NCBI GenBank assembly: GCA_027306585.1
Contig: DAHUZJ010000017.1
Coordinates: forward strand, 1-41,861
Length of the DNA: 41,861 bases
Direction of reading: 5' to 3'
DNA from: Acidimicrobiaceae bacterium
GTDB taxonomy: Bacteria > Actinomycetota > Acidimicrobiia > Acidimicrobiales > RAAP-2
Shown: in pieces, positions 23,537-30,459 of the stretch
How positions within the stretch are numbered: the stretch's first letter is position 1
How the letters are laid out: the number at the start of each line of letters is the position of its first letter
Translations under genes and position numbers: made by a program
Notes under the pieces: model-generated
The model's database searches: none
Told to the model about the DNA's origin: nothing
What the model saw: the letters and a program-made list of their open reading frames with translations, nothing else

Positions 23537-23929
23537 TCAGACGGCGTACTGCACGAGCTCGTGGCCGAGCAGCTCGGCGGCCGTCCGCAGCGCGGCCTGC
23601 CGGGTGTTGACGACGGCGGCGTTGTGGCGGGCGGCTGCCTCGCTCGTGGCCACGGCGACCAGGTCGGCGGTGGCAGAGCGGGCGGCCAGGTCGCCCACCC
23701 GCCGGGCGCCGTCGGCGCCGAACGCCTCGACGTCGGCCCCGGCCAGCAGCGCCTCGATCCGATCCCCTCGTGGCTCGGTCCGGAAGGCCTCGGCCATCAC
23801 GACCACCGGGACGATCGGCACGATGCCGTACGTCAGGGCCGCACGGTGCAGCGCCCACATGACCCGGTCGCCGCGCGCCGCTGCCCGCAACGCGCCCACG
23901 CCGTACACCAGGCCGTCACGGATGGGCAT
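23537..23929 (-). CDS. PIN-domain (VapC-like) protein with degenerate active site
   Basis: A 130-aa partner of the upstream antitoxin; its ATG overlaps the antitoxin stop (TGATG). The fold looks like the actinobacterial PIN family with YDAGALxAAERGDR...ALH...GIVPVVP, conserved here as VYGVGALRAAARGDRVMWAL and YGIVPIVPVVVMAEAFR. Catalytic acids seem lost: the first Asp is Gly10, the second Asp of the SDVVDA-type motif is Ala92 (ADLVAVA), and the late SD(P) Asp is Arg110 (VVNTRQAAL). Glu47 and Asp89 remain. It could be an inactivated toxin, a binding-only PIN, or a decoy. The comparison uses remembered family patterns, not an alignment. Confidence 0.7.
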   Translation of the reverse strand: MPIRDGLVYGVGALRAAARGDRVMWALHRAALTYGIVPIVPVVVMAEAFRTEPRGDRIEALLAGADVEAFGADGARRVGDLAARSATADLVAVATSEAAARHNAAVVNTRQAALRTAAELLGHELVQYAV

Positions 23930-24195
23930 CAGCGACGACGCACGCGGGAGGCCACGCCGGACACCCCCGACAACAGACGGCCCAGCAGCGCTTCACCGGC
24001 CGCCAGCTCCTCGGCCGTGAGCGACCCCGACTCCGACTCCCACTGAGCGACCCCGCGCAACCCCTGGCGTACGTGCAGCTGCCGCTCCGCGGCGCCCGAC
24101 AACCACCCGCTGAAGGACATGCCGTCCTCCTTGGCGGCGGCCTCCACGGCCATGGCCACGTCGTCCGAGAGGGAGACCGAGCGCTTCGTGACCAT
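23929..24195 (-). CDS. Ribbon-helix-helix-type antitoxin (VapB-like)
   Basis: An 88-aa protein with an N-terminal RHH-like DNA-binding element (VTKRSVSLSDDVAMAVEAAA then KEDGMSFSGWLSGAAERQL) and a C-terminal acidic helix (ESGSLTAEELAAGEALLGRL) suited to bind a toxin. The ATG at 24195 is preferred over one 7 codons upstream because TACCAT lies 7 nt before it, fitting a leaderless start; AGGAGG is only 1 nt away, too near to act as a normal ribosome-binding site. It overlaps the PIN gene by one base. A palindrome over the promoter suggests self-repression, usual for this class. Confidence 0.82.
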   Translation of the reverse strand: MVTKRSVSLSDDVAMAVEAAAKEDGMSFSGWLSGAAERQLHVRQGLRGVAQWESESGSLTAEELAAGEALLGRLLSGVSGVASRVRRR

Positions 24196-24200
24196 GCCTC

Positions 24201-24225
24201 CTATGGTAGCACCCATAGTGCTACC
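24201..24225 (-). promoter_or_regulatory. Nested palindromes and TACCAT -10: antitoxin operator-promoter
   Basis: GGTAGCAC (24205-24212) and GTGCTACC (24218-24225) form an 8-bp inverted repeat with a 5-nt spacer. CTATGG (24201-24206) and CCATAG (24213-24218) form a second, interleaved inverted repeat. The minus-strand TACCAT (24208-24203) lies inside the array, 7 nt before the antitoxin ATG. A repressor bound here would cover the -10 box. Confidence 0.7.
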
Positions 24226-24511
24226 CCGCGCGTCATTTCGTCCCCGGGGTGCGAGCGCACGCGACGACGGCGCCCCAAGGGGCGCCGTCGTGCGAGCTGG
24301 CCAGGCGGCGGATCCCGGCACATCGCTCATCGGAACCAGGTGGCGGGAACCGGTTCCAGCAACCATGTTACAACATCGCCTCCCGGCGTGAAGTGATGCA
24401 ACGACTTTCTTACCTGGGGCTCCGAAGCCGGCCCCACCTGGCCGTCCTGCGTGCCAACCAGCTTGCAACCTCCCGCCTACCTGGCTGGCTGGCCAGGGCA
24501 GGAGCGGCGGA
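24226..24511. other. Gene-free stretch with a 13-bp hairpin and palindromes
   Basis: No convincing gene. Perfect 13-bp arms ACGACGGCGCCCC / GGGGCGCCGTCGT (24264-24276 and 24279-24291) with only AA between form a very stable hairpin. It lies between the nth 3' end and the antitoxin promoter and could stop nth transcripts, although no T run follows on either strand. A perfect 12-bp palindrome GGAACCGGTTCC lies at 24346-24357, and ATGTT-AC-AACAT at 24364-24375. Confidence 0.6.
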
Positions 24512-25249
24512 TCAGCTCCCCGACGCGCCGCGCCGCCCTCCGGCGGCCTGGCCGGTGGCGTCCCGCGGCTTCGCCGGCTTCTTCGGTGGCACCGGGCTGC
24601 CGATGCTGGCGGACGGGCAGGCGTCGGCCAGCACGCACGCCGGGCACTTCGGCGCGCGAGCGGTGCACACCGCTCGGCCGTGCAGGATCAGCCGCAGACT
24701 GAAGACGCCCCGCTCGTCCGGAGGGACGAGGCCGTCGAGGTCCTGCTCGACCTTCACCGGGTCGCCGTTCGCCGTGAGCCCGAGCCGGCGGCTGATGCGA
24801 CCGACATGGGTGTCCACCGGGAGCCCCGGCTCGTCGAAGGCCACGCTGCGGACGACGTTGGCGGTCTTGCGGCCGACCCCGGGGAGGGTGACCAGGTCCT
24901 CCATGGCGTCGGGCACCTCTCCGGCGAACCGCTCGACCACCGCCGCCGCCATTGCCTGCAGGTTCTGGGACTTCGCCCGGAAGAACCCCGTCGACCTGAC
25001 GAGGTCCTCCAGCGCGTCCCTGTCCATCGCCGCGAGGTGGGCAGGGTCCGGGGCTGCAGCGAACAGCGCGGGCGTCACCATGTTGACCCGTTCGTCGGTG
25101 CACTGGGCCGAGAGGATCGTGGCCACCAGCAGCTCGAACGGGTTCCGATGCCGGAGGGCGCACAGCTCCCGGGCGTCCCCCGGGTACTGGGCGGCGAGCC
25201 GCTCTCGCACCACCGCCGCACGTTGGCGCAGGGTTCGGGGCGACGCCAT
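24512..25249 (-). CDS. nth: Endonuclease III
   Basis: Nth is a DNA glycosylase/AP lyase for oxidised pyrimidines. The ATG at 25249 gives 245 aa. The helix-hairpin-helix LPGVGRKTANVV holds the catalytic Lys, and the catalytic Asp is in PVDTHVGRISRRLGL. The [4Fe-4S] ligands are in CTARAPKCPACVLADAC, spaced C-x6-C-x2-C-x5-C as in the family. A ~30-residue Lys/Pro/Gly-rich tail follows. TAGCGT lies 7 nt upstream. It is divergent from mshD, with 61 bp between the start codons. Confidence 0.96.
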   Translation of the reverse strand: MASPRTLRQRAAVVRERLAAQYPGDARELCALRHRNPFELLVATILSAQCTDERVNMVTPALFAAAPDPAHLAAMDRDALEDLVRSTGFFRAKSQNLQAMAAAVVERFAGEVPDAMEDLVTLPGVGRKTANVVRSVAFDEPGLPVDTHVGRISRRLGLTANGDPVKVEQDLDGLVPPDERGVFSLRLILHGRAVCTARAPKCPACVLADACPSASIGSPVPPKKPAKPRDATGQAAGGRRGASGS

Positions 25250-25256
25250 CGGCGGC

Positions 25257-25262
25257 ACGCTA
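25257..25262 (-). promoter_or_regulatory. TAGCGT -10 element for nth
   Basis: TAGCGT is followed by 7 nt and the nth ATG (25249), predicting a leaderless mRNA. Confidence 0.5.
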
Positions 25263-25296
25263 CCAACCCCGGGATGTCGGGTCCGGCGGGGCGGGA

Positions 25297-25302
25297 TATC
25301 CT
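25297..25302 (+). promoter_or_regulatory. TATCCT -10 element for mshD
   Basis: TATCCT is followed by 8 nt and the mshD GTG (25311). It supports this GTG as the start and a leaderless or nearly leaderless mRNA. Confidence 0.5.
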
Positions 25303-25310
25303 CCTCGACC

Positions 25311-26495
25311 GTGCCAGGTGTGCAGGTGGACGTCCATGCCACCCTCGGCGCAGCGGAGCGGGCAGCCGTGCTGGGGCTCATCGAAGCCGTCACCGCCGCC
25401 GACGGCTTCCGCCCCTTGAGCGACCAGAAGTGGGTCCACCTCTCGGGTGCCGCTGCCGACGCGGCCGCCGAGCTCGCCGCCGCCTCCCGGGCTGCGGCTC
25501 AACCGACCGCGACGCCCGCGGCAGCGCCGCCGGGCGTTCCCGCTGCCGGCGGCGTCGGGCCCCGTGGCGACGGTGCGGATGCTGGGGATCGAGCCGGCGG
25601 TCCGGACCGGGCTGGACGCGACGCCAACCGGGTGGTCCGCCGCGGTGGGCCGCTCGCCTTGCTGGCCTGGATCCCGGCGAGCGGGCGCGCCGAGGGCCCG
25701 CCCGTGGGCTACGGCCAGCTGCAATCGGGCGACGGCACTTGGACCGTGGAGGTGGCCGTCCATCCCGACCACCGCGACCCCCAAGGCACGGTCGAGACGC
25801 TGCTCCTCACGACGGCGCTCGCCGTGGTGGCAGACCTCGGCGGCTCGGCGCTCCGGGTCTGGATGGCCGCACCGCCACCCGAACGCGAGGCGGTGGCCCA
25901 GCGCCTCGGGTTCACCCTCGAACGGGAGCTGCGACAGCTGCGAGTGCCCCTCCCCCTGGTCGACGCGGTCAGGCAGGCCACCGCCCCCGTGGCGGTCCGC
26001 CCCTTCCGTCCCGGCGGCGACGAAGCGGCCTGGCTCAGAGCCAACAATCGCGCCTTCGCCGGGCACCCCGAGCAGGGCGACTGGACGCTGGGCGACCTCG
26101 CCGCCCGGCGACGGGAGCCCTGGTTCGACCCCCGCGGCTTCCTGCTCCACGAGGAAGACGGCCGCCTCGCCGCCTTCTGCTGGACGAAGATCCACCACGA
26201 GACCCGCCCACCGGTCGGCGAGATCTACGTGATCGCCGTCGACCCGGAATTCCAAGGCCGCGGCCTGGGCCGTGCCCTCGCCGTCGCCGGGCTCGAGCAC
26301 CTGACGGCCATGGGTCTCACCGAGGGCATGCTCTTCGTCGACGGCGCCAACACGCCCGCGCTCGCCCTCTATGCCTCGCTCGGCTTCACGCCGGCGCGCG
26401 TGGACCGTGCGTACGTACGCCCGGTCGACGGGCACGGCGGTGGTCCGGAGCGCCCTCAGACGCCCGAGACGCCGACCGCCCGGCCGATCCCGTAG
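25311..26495 (+). CDS. mshD: Mycothiol synthase (two GNAT domains)
   Basis: MshD acetylates Cys-GlcN-Ins, the last step of mycothiol synthesis, a thiol unique to actinobacteria. The GTG at 25311 gives 394 aa; mycobacterial MshD is ~315. The N-terminal GNAT half contains a ~55-residue Ala/Gly/Pro-rich insert (residues ~58-112). The C-terminal half has the typical LRANNRAFAGHPEQGDWT, WFDPRGFLLHEEDGRLAAFC, the acetyl-CoA loop VDPEFQGRGLGRAL, and FVDGANTPALALYASLGFTP. The tail (GGPERPQTPETPTARPIP) overlaps the convergent VIT gene by 40 bp. Confidence 0.94.
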   Translation: MPGVQVDVHATLGAAERAAVLGLIEAVTAADGFRPLSDQKWVHLSGAAADAAAELAAASRAAAQPTATPAAAPPGVPAAGGVGPRGDGADAGDRAGGPDRAGRDANRVVRRGGPLALLAWIPASGRAEGPPVGYGQLQSGDGTWTVEVAVHPDHRDPQGTVETLLLTTALAVVADLGGSALRVWMAAPPPEREAVAQRLGFTLERELRQLRVPLPLVDAVRQATAPVAVRPFRPGGDEAAWLRANNRAFAGHPEQGDWTLGDLAARRREPWFDPRGFLLHEEDGRLAAFCWTKIHHETRPPVGEIYVIAVDPEFQGRGLGRALAVAGLEHLTAMGLTEGMLFVDGANTPALALYASLGFTPARVDRAYVRPVDGHGGGPERPQTPETPTARPIP

Positions 26496-27172
26496 GTGAC
26501 CGCCGCCGCCACGGCGGCCACCAGGAGCTGCCGCAGCGCGGCACGAACCATCGAACGCCCGGTGAGCACGCCCAGGGCGCCTCCGACGACGATGGCGGCG
26601 AAGGCGCCGATGCCCACCGACGCCAGGGTCGCGTCCCCGCCCTTGCCCACGAGCCAAGGGATGAGCGGCAGGAGGGCGCCGAGAGCGAAGGTCACGAACG
26701 AGGTGACGGCGGCCACGTAGGGCGAGCCGAGCTGCCCCGGGTTGATGCCGAGCTCCTCGCGGGCATGCGTCTCCAGGGCGATGTCGGGGTCCCGCATCAT
26801 CTCTTCGCTGAGGTCCCGGGCGAGCTCGGGGTCGAGGCCGCGCCGCTCGTAGATGGCCGCCAGCTCCCGGCGCTCGGCCGCCGGGCTCCTGCGGAGGGCG
26901 TCCCGTTCGACGGCGAGCTCCCGCTCGAGCAGCTCGCGCTGGGCTTGCATCGACACGTACTCGCCGGCCGCCATGGAGAAGGCACCGGCCACCAGGCCGG
27001 CCAGCCCGGTCAGGCGGACGAACGCGGCACTCGGGTGGGCGGCAGCGACGCCCAGGATCAGCGAGACGTTCGTCACCAGCCCGTCGCTGACGCCGAAGAC
27101 GGCTGCCCGTGCCCCACCGGACTGGACGTCACGGTGGTGGGCCTCGTGGTGGGGCGGAGTCACGGTGGTCAC
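26456..27172 (-). CDS. VIT1/CCC1-family membrane transporter (iron/manganese)
   Basis: A 238-aa protein of the VIT/CCC1 family, which moves Fe2+ or Mn2+ across membranes. The His-rich start PPHHEAHHRDVQ leads into the diagnostic AAVFGVSDGLVTNVSLILGV. Then come LAGAFSMAAGEYVSMQAQRE and a charged cytosolic loop (ELAVERDALRRSPAAERREL to LETHAREELGI). Three further hydrophobic segments follow (FVTFALGALLPLIPWL, IGAFAAIVVGGALGVL, LLVAAVAAAVTYGIG). The GTG at 27172 is chosen because TACGCT lies 7 nt upstream. Substrate direction is not predictable. It is divergent from a small membrane protein. Confidence 0.88.
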   Translation of the reverse strand: MTTVTPPHHEAHHRDVQSGGARAAVFGVSDGLVTNVSLILGVAAAHPSAAFVRLTGLAGLVAGAFSMAAGEYVSMQAQRELLERELAVERDALRRSPAAERRELAAIYERRGLDPELARDLSEEMMRDPDIALETHAREELGINPGQLGSPYVAAVTSFVTFALGALLPLIPWLVGKGGDATLASVGIGAFAAIVVGGALGVLTGRSMVRAALRQLLVAAVAAAVTYGIGRAVGVSGV

Positions 27173-27179
27173 CGAGGTC

Positions 27180-27185
27180 AGCGTA
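27180..27185 (-). promoter_or_regulatory. TACGCT -10 element for the VIT-family gene
   Basis: TACGCT is followed by 7 nt and the GTG at 27172. It decides the start among several in-frame GTG/TTG codons. Confidence 0.5.
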
Positions 27186-27224
27186 GTGAACGGGGCCTGC
27201 CTCCCGGGAACGGCGTCCTCCTGG

Positions 27225-27230
27225 CACAAT
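27225..27230 (+). promoter_or_regulatory. CACAAT -10-like element for the 119-aa membrane protein
   Basis: CACAAT is followed by exactly 6 nt and the ATG at 27237. It lacks the first T of the consensus. Confidence 0.4.
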
Positions 27231-27236
27231 TGGGAA

Positions 27237-27596
27237 ATGCCCGAGCGCCGATGGATCAACCAGAGCCAGCCGCAGACCCTGCAGGGAGCAGTGCTGTTCT
27301 GCTATCTGAACGCCGCGCTCGCCCTCATCTTCGCCCTCGTGCTCGGCGGCAGCGGCAGCCTGCTCTACCTGCCCACGCTCATCCTGGCCGTGGCCGCGTA
27401 CTTCATCGCCAACGAGAAGAAGCTCGGCTACTGGGCGGGCGTCGCGCTCGCCTGCCTCAACGTGCTCGGCATCCTGGCCATCCTCGTGACCCTGGGGAGC
27501 TTCGGCGGCATCCTCAACCTCCTCTTCGCCGGCATCCTCGTCGGCCTCCTGCTCCATCCCGACAGCCGGGGGTACGTCCGCACCTGGTTCCGGTAG
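27237..27596 (+). CDS. Small integral membrane protein, function unknown
   Basis: 119 aa, ATG at 27237. A polar N-terminus (PERRWINQSQPQTLQGA) is followed by hydrophobic segments at about residues 19-37 (VLFCYLNAALALIFALVLG), 42-58 (LLYLPTLILAVAAYFIA), 65-85 (YWAGVALACLNVLGILAILV) and 89-105 (FGGILNLLFAGILVGLLL), ending with HPDSRGYVRTWFR. Four membrane helices are likely. Its divergent placement beside the VIT-family transporter may mean shared control. I do not recognise a family. Confidence 0.8.
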   Translation: MPERRWINQSQPQTLQGAVLFCYLNAALALIFALVLGGSGSLLYLPTLILAVAAYFIANEKKLGYWAGVALACLNVLGILAILVTLGSFGGILNLLFAGILVGLLLHPDSRGYVRTWFR

Positions 27597-27669
27597 GCCA
27601 CGGCCCCGCATGGGCGGACCCGGCTCCGTCCGACGTGCCCTCGTGTGGGGTGGCCGGCGGACCCTGATC

Positions 27670-27728
27670 TAACGTGCAGGGGACACCACGCCGGTCACCG
27701 GGAACCCCCAGGGGGACCTCGCCGGCGT
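27670..27728 (+). promoter_or_regulatory. Possible -10 and stem-loop leader of the MaoC-menG-menF operon
   Basis: TAACGT (27670-27675) may be a -10. The predicted leader contains a nested inverted repeat: ACGCCGG (27688-27694) with CCGGCGT (27722-27728), enclosing CCCCC-A-GGGGG (27705-27715). A GGAGGAAC ribosome-binding site follows at 27738-27745. No riboswitch family is recognised. Confidence 0.35.
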
Positions 27729-27750
27729 TCGCACGACGGAGGAACGGTCC

Positions 27751-28206
27751 GTGAGCACCACCGTGAGCAGCCTCGACGAGCTCCCGGGGCTGGTCGGGCA
27801 GCATCTCGGCTACAGCCGCTGGCATCGGATCACGCAGGAGCAGGTGGACCAGTTCGCCGACGCCACGGGTGACCACCAGTGGATCCACGTGGACCCGGCC
27901 CGCGCCGCCGCCGGGCCGTTCGGCGGCACGATCGCCCACGGGTACCTGACCCTCTCGCTGGCGCCCGTGCTCCTCGCGCAGGTCCTGCGCGTGGAGGGCG
28001 TCGCCATGGGCGTGAACTACGGGTGCAACCGGGTGCGGTTCGTGTCCCCGGTCCCGGTCGGCACCGAGGTCCGATGCGGCGCGACCCTGGCGGGTGCCGA
28101 CCAGGTCGACGGCGGCACCCAGCTGACGGTCGACCTGACGGTCGAGCTCCGCGACGCGCCCAAGCCTGCCTGCGTCGCCCAAGTGGTCTACCGCTACTAC
28201 GTCTGA
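27751..28206 (+). CDS. MaoC-like hotdog-fold (R)-enoyl-CoA hydratase
   Basis: A 151-aa hotdog protein of the MaoC dehydratase family, which hydrates 2-enoyl-CoA to (R)-3-hydroxyacyl-CoA. The GTG at 27751 has a strong GGAGGAAC ribosome-binding site. The D-x4-H active-site motif is in ADATGDHQWIHVDPARA, followed by the GPFGGTIAHGYLTLSL substrate-tunnel helix and GVNYGCNRVRFVSPVPVG. It lies 7 bp before menG. A physiological link to menaquinone is not evident, so co-transcription may be incidental. Substrate is unknown. Confidence 0.9.
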   Translation: MSTTVSSLDELPGLVGQHLGYSRWHRITQEQVDQFADATGDHQWIHVDPARAAAGPFGGTIAHGYLTLSLAPVLLAQVLRVEGVAMGVNYGCNRVRFVSPVPVGTEVRCGATLAGADQVDGGTQLTVDLTVELRDAPKPACVAQVVYRYYV

Positions 28207-28213
28207 TCGCTGC

Positions 28214-28930
28214 ATGACACCGGCCCTGCCGACGGGCGCGGCGAAGACCGCCCGCGTCCGCTCGATGTTCGACGCCATCGCGCCGCGCTACGACCTCTTG
28301 AACCGGCTCATGACCTTTGGCATGGACCAGCGCTGGCGACGCACGACCGTCCGGGCGCTCGGCCTCGCCCCCGGGTCGCTCGTCCTCGATCTCGCCTGCG
28401 GGACGGGCGACCTCTCGGTGATCGCCCGCCACGACGGCTACCGCGTGGTGGGCACCGACCTCAGCGCCGGGATGCTGGCACGCCGCCGGCACGACGGCCC
28501 GGTCGCACAGTGCGACGCCGCCGCCCTCGGACTGGCGGCCGCCTCGTGCGACGGCGTGGTGTCCGGCTATGCCCTGCGCAACTTCACCGACCTCGCCGCA
28601 TGCCTGGCCGAGGCGGCACGCGTGCTCCGCCCCGGCGGGCGCATCGCCGTGCTCGAGGTCGCCACGCCCGCCAACCGGTGGTGGCGGGCCGGCTTCCACC
28701 TGTGGTTCGACCGCGCCGTCCCGGTGCTCGGCGGGCTGCTCTCCGACCGCGAGGCCTACCACTACCTCCCGCGGTCGACCGTCTACTTGCCGGACGACGC
28801 CGCGCTGCGCCAGCTGTTCCGCGACGCCGGGTTCGCCGCCGTGGGGCGGCGCCTGCTGTACGGCGGTCTGAGCCAGCTCCTCACCGCAACCCGCACCGGG
28901 ATGCCGCCGAGCTCGAGTGCCGGCCGGTGA
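28214..28930 (+). CDS. menG: Demethylmenaquinone methyltransferase
   Basis: MenG/UbiE methylates demethylmenaquinone using SAM, the last step to menaquinone. It is 238 aa, ATG at 28214. UbiE signatures are MFDAIAPRYDLLNRLMTFGM and DQRWRRTTV. The SAM site is VLDLACGTGDLSV with TDLSAGML, and SGYALRNFTDLAACLAEAAR with LRPGGRIAVLEV follow. Its stop overlaps the next gene (GTGA), an isochorismate synthase, which supports the menaquinone role. Confidence 0.95.
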   Translation: MTPALPTGAAKTARVRSMFDAIAPRYDLLNRLMTFGMDQRWRRTTVRALGLAPGSLVLDLACGTGDLSVIARHDGYRVVGTDLSAGMLARRRHDGPVAQCDAAALGLAAASCDGVVSGYALRNFTDLAACLAEAARVLRPGGRIAVLEVATPANRWWRAGFHLWFDRAVPVLGGLLSDREAYHYLPRSTVYLPDDAALRQLFRDAGFAAVGRRLLYGGLSQLLTATRTGMPPSSSAGR

Positions 28931-30459
28931 TCCTCCCCGACCCGGCGCTGCTCCGCGCCCGCTGGGCGCCGGTCGACGCGGGCGTGGCGGCACGCATCGA
29001 CCCGCTGGCACTGGCGGGCGACGACGGCATGCTCTTCTGCGGGCCGGAGCTCACGCTGGCCGGGCGGGGTGCGGCGGCGACGCTCCCGCTTCCCCGCGGC
29101 CTCGAGGACGCGGCCGACGTCGACGCCGTCGTCGCCTGGCTCGCCGCCGTCCCGCTCGCCGCACCGCACGATGCCGGTGCGAGAGCAGCCGAGCCGGCGG
29201 CGGCCGACCTGCCCGCGGCTCGCCTGGCGGCGGCCGAGCCGTCGCCGGCGGTCGTGGCCCTGGGGGCGCTGCCCTTCGACCGGGCGGCGCCGGGCACCCT
29301 CGTGGTCCCGTCCCGAGTGTTCGCTCGGCGGCGCGACGGGACCGCCTGGGTGGTGGCTGTCGACCCGGTGGCCACCGCACCGCCCGAGACGGCAGGGGAC
29401 GGTGGGGGTGCAGACCTCCATTCGTGGCTGGCGGTCGCGACGGCCGACACGTCGGAGCTGGCGCCGTGGGTGGGGTCGGGGGTGGGGTCCGGAGCCCCGG
29501 GAGCGGCGCCCGTCGCCGCTGCGGAGGCCATCTGGCGCCCGTCGGGCGCCGCCTACGCCTCGGCGGTGGCCGCCGCCGTGCGGGACATCCGGGCGGGCCG
29601 GCTCCAGAAGGTGGTCCTGGCACGGGCGGTGGACCTTCACTTCGCCTCGGTCCCGGGCACCGGAGCGGCCGGCCCGTCGCCGACGGCCGTCGTGCGGCGG
29701 CTGTGGGCCGGCCACCCGGCCTTCCACCCCTTCTCCCTCCCGGTCCCCGGCGGCCGCTTCCTGGGCGCCTCGCCCGAGCTCATCGTGGCCCGCCACGGCA
29801 ATCAGGTGACGTCGTTGCCGCTGGCGGGGACGGTGGCCCTCCCCGACGGCCCAGGGGCGAACGCGGCAGTGGCTCGGCTCTTGGCATCGGAGAAGGACCT
29901 CCTCGAGCACCGGCTGGTCGTCGAGGCCGTCGCTGCCGGCCTGGCCGCCCGCTGCACCGACGTCGAGGTGCCCGCCCGCCCCTCCGTGGTCCGGCTGCGC
30001 TCCGACGCCCGCCTGGGGACGCTCGTGCGGGCCCGTGCCGGTGGCGGCGCTGCCACCGCCCTCCACCTCGTCGCCGAGCTGCACCCGACGCCGGCGGTCG
30101 GCGGGGTGGCGCGGGACGTCGCGCTGGCGCGCATCGCCGAGCTCGAGCCGATCGACCGCGGCTACTGGGCGGGGCCGGTGGGTTGGGTCGACGGCGGCGG
30201 CAACGGCGAATGGGTCCTCGCCATCCGATCGACGACGCTCGCCGGGCAGACGGCACGCGTCTTCGCCGGCGCCGGCATCGTGGCGGCCTCCGACCCCGAC
30301 GCAGAGCTGGCCGAGACCACCGTCAAGCTCCGCCCGGTCGTCGAGGCGCTGGCGCCCGGGTCGCCTGCCCTGGTGCCGGCGACCCCGCCCGGACCTCCGG
30401 ACGCGCCCCGTCCGGCGCCACCGGCGGGGGTTCCGGAGCCGCCGGCCCGCCGCCGCTGA
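28927..30459 (+). CDS. menF: Isochorismate synthase
   Basis: This chorismate-utilising enzyme makes isochorismate for menaquinone. The GTG at 28927 overlaps the menG stop, giving 510 aa. The core has LQKVVLARAVDLHF, GASPELIVAR, SLPLAGTVALPDG, SEKDLLEHRLVVEAV, ELHPTPAVGG, PIDRGYWAGPVGWV and the end motif AGAGIVAASDPDAELAETTV. The N-terminal half is Ala/Pro-rich and less conserved. Isochorismate synthase for salicylate siderophores is possible, but the menG coupling favours menaquinone. The last ~45 codons (VPATPPGPPDAPRPAPP) overlap the convergent histidine-kinase gene. Confidence 0.92.
   Translation: MILPDPALLRARWAPVDAGVAARIDPLALAGDDGMLFCGPELTLAGRGAAATLPLPRGLEDAADVDAVVAWLAAVPLAAPHDAGARAAEPAAADLPAARLAAAEPSPAVVALGALPFDRAAPGTLVVPSRVFARRRDGTAWVVAVDPVATAPPETAGDGGGADLHSWLAVATADTSELAPWVGSGVGSGAPGAAPVAAAEAIWRPSGAAYASAVAAAVRDIRAGRLQKVVLARAVDLHFASVPGTGAAGPSPTAVVRRLWAGHPAFHPFSLPVPGGRFLGASPELIVARHGNQVTSLPLAGTVALPDGPGANAAVARLLASEKDLLEHRLVVEAVAAGLAARCTDVEVPARPSVVRLRSDARLGTLVRARAGGGAATALHLVAELHPTPAVGGVARDVALARIAELEPIDRGYWAGPVGWVDGGGNGEWVLAIRSTTLAGQTARVFAGAGIVAASDPDAELAETTVKLRPVVEALAPGSPALVPATPPGPPDAPRPAPPAGVPEPPARRR

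Noticed and set aside
27173-27259. Extending the VIT-family gene upstream to a TTG at 27259
   Set aside because: The extra residues have no family similarity and would cross the divergent gene's start. The GTG at 27172 has a -10 box at the proper distance.
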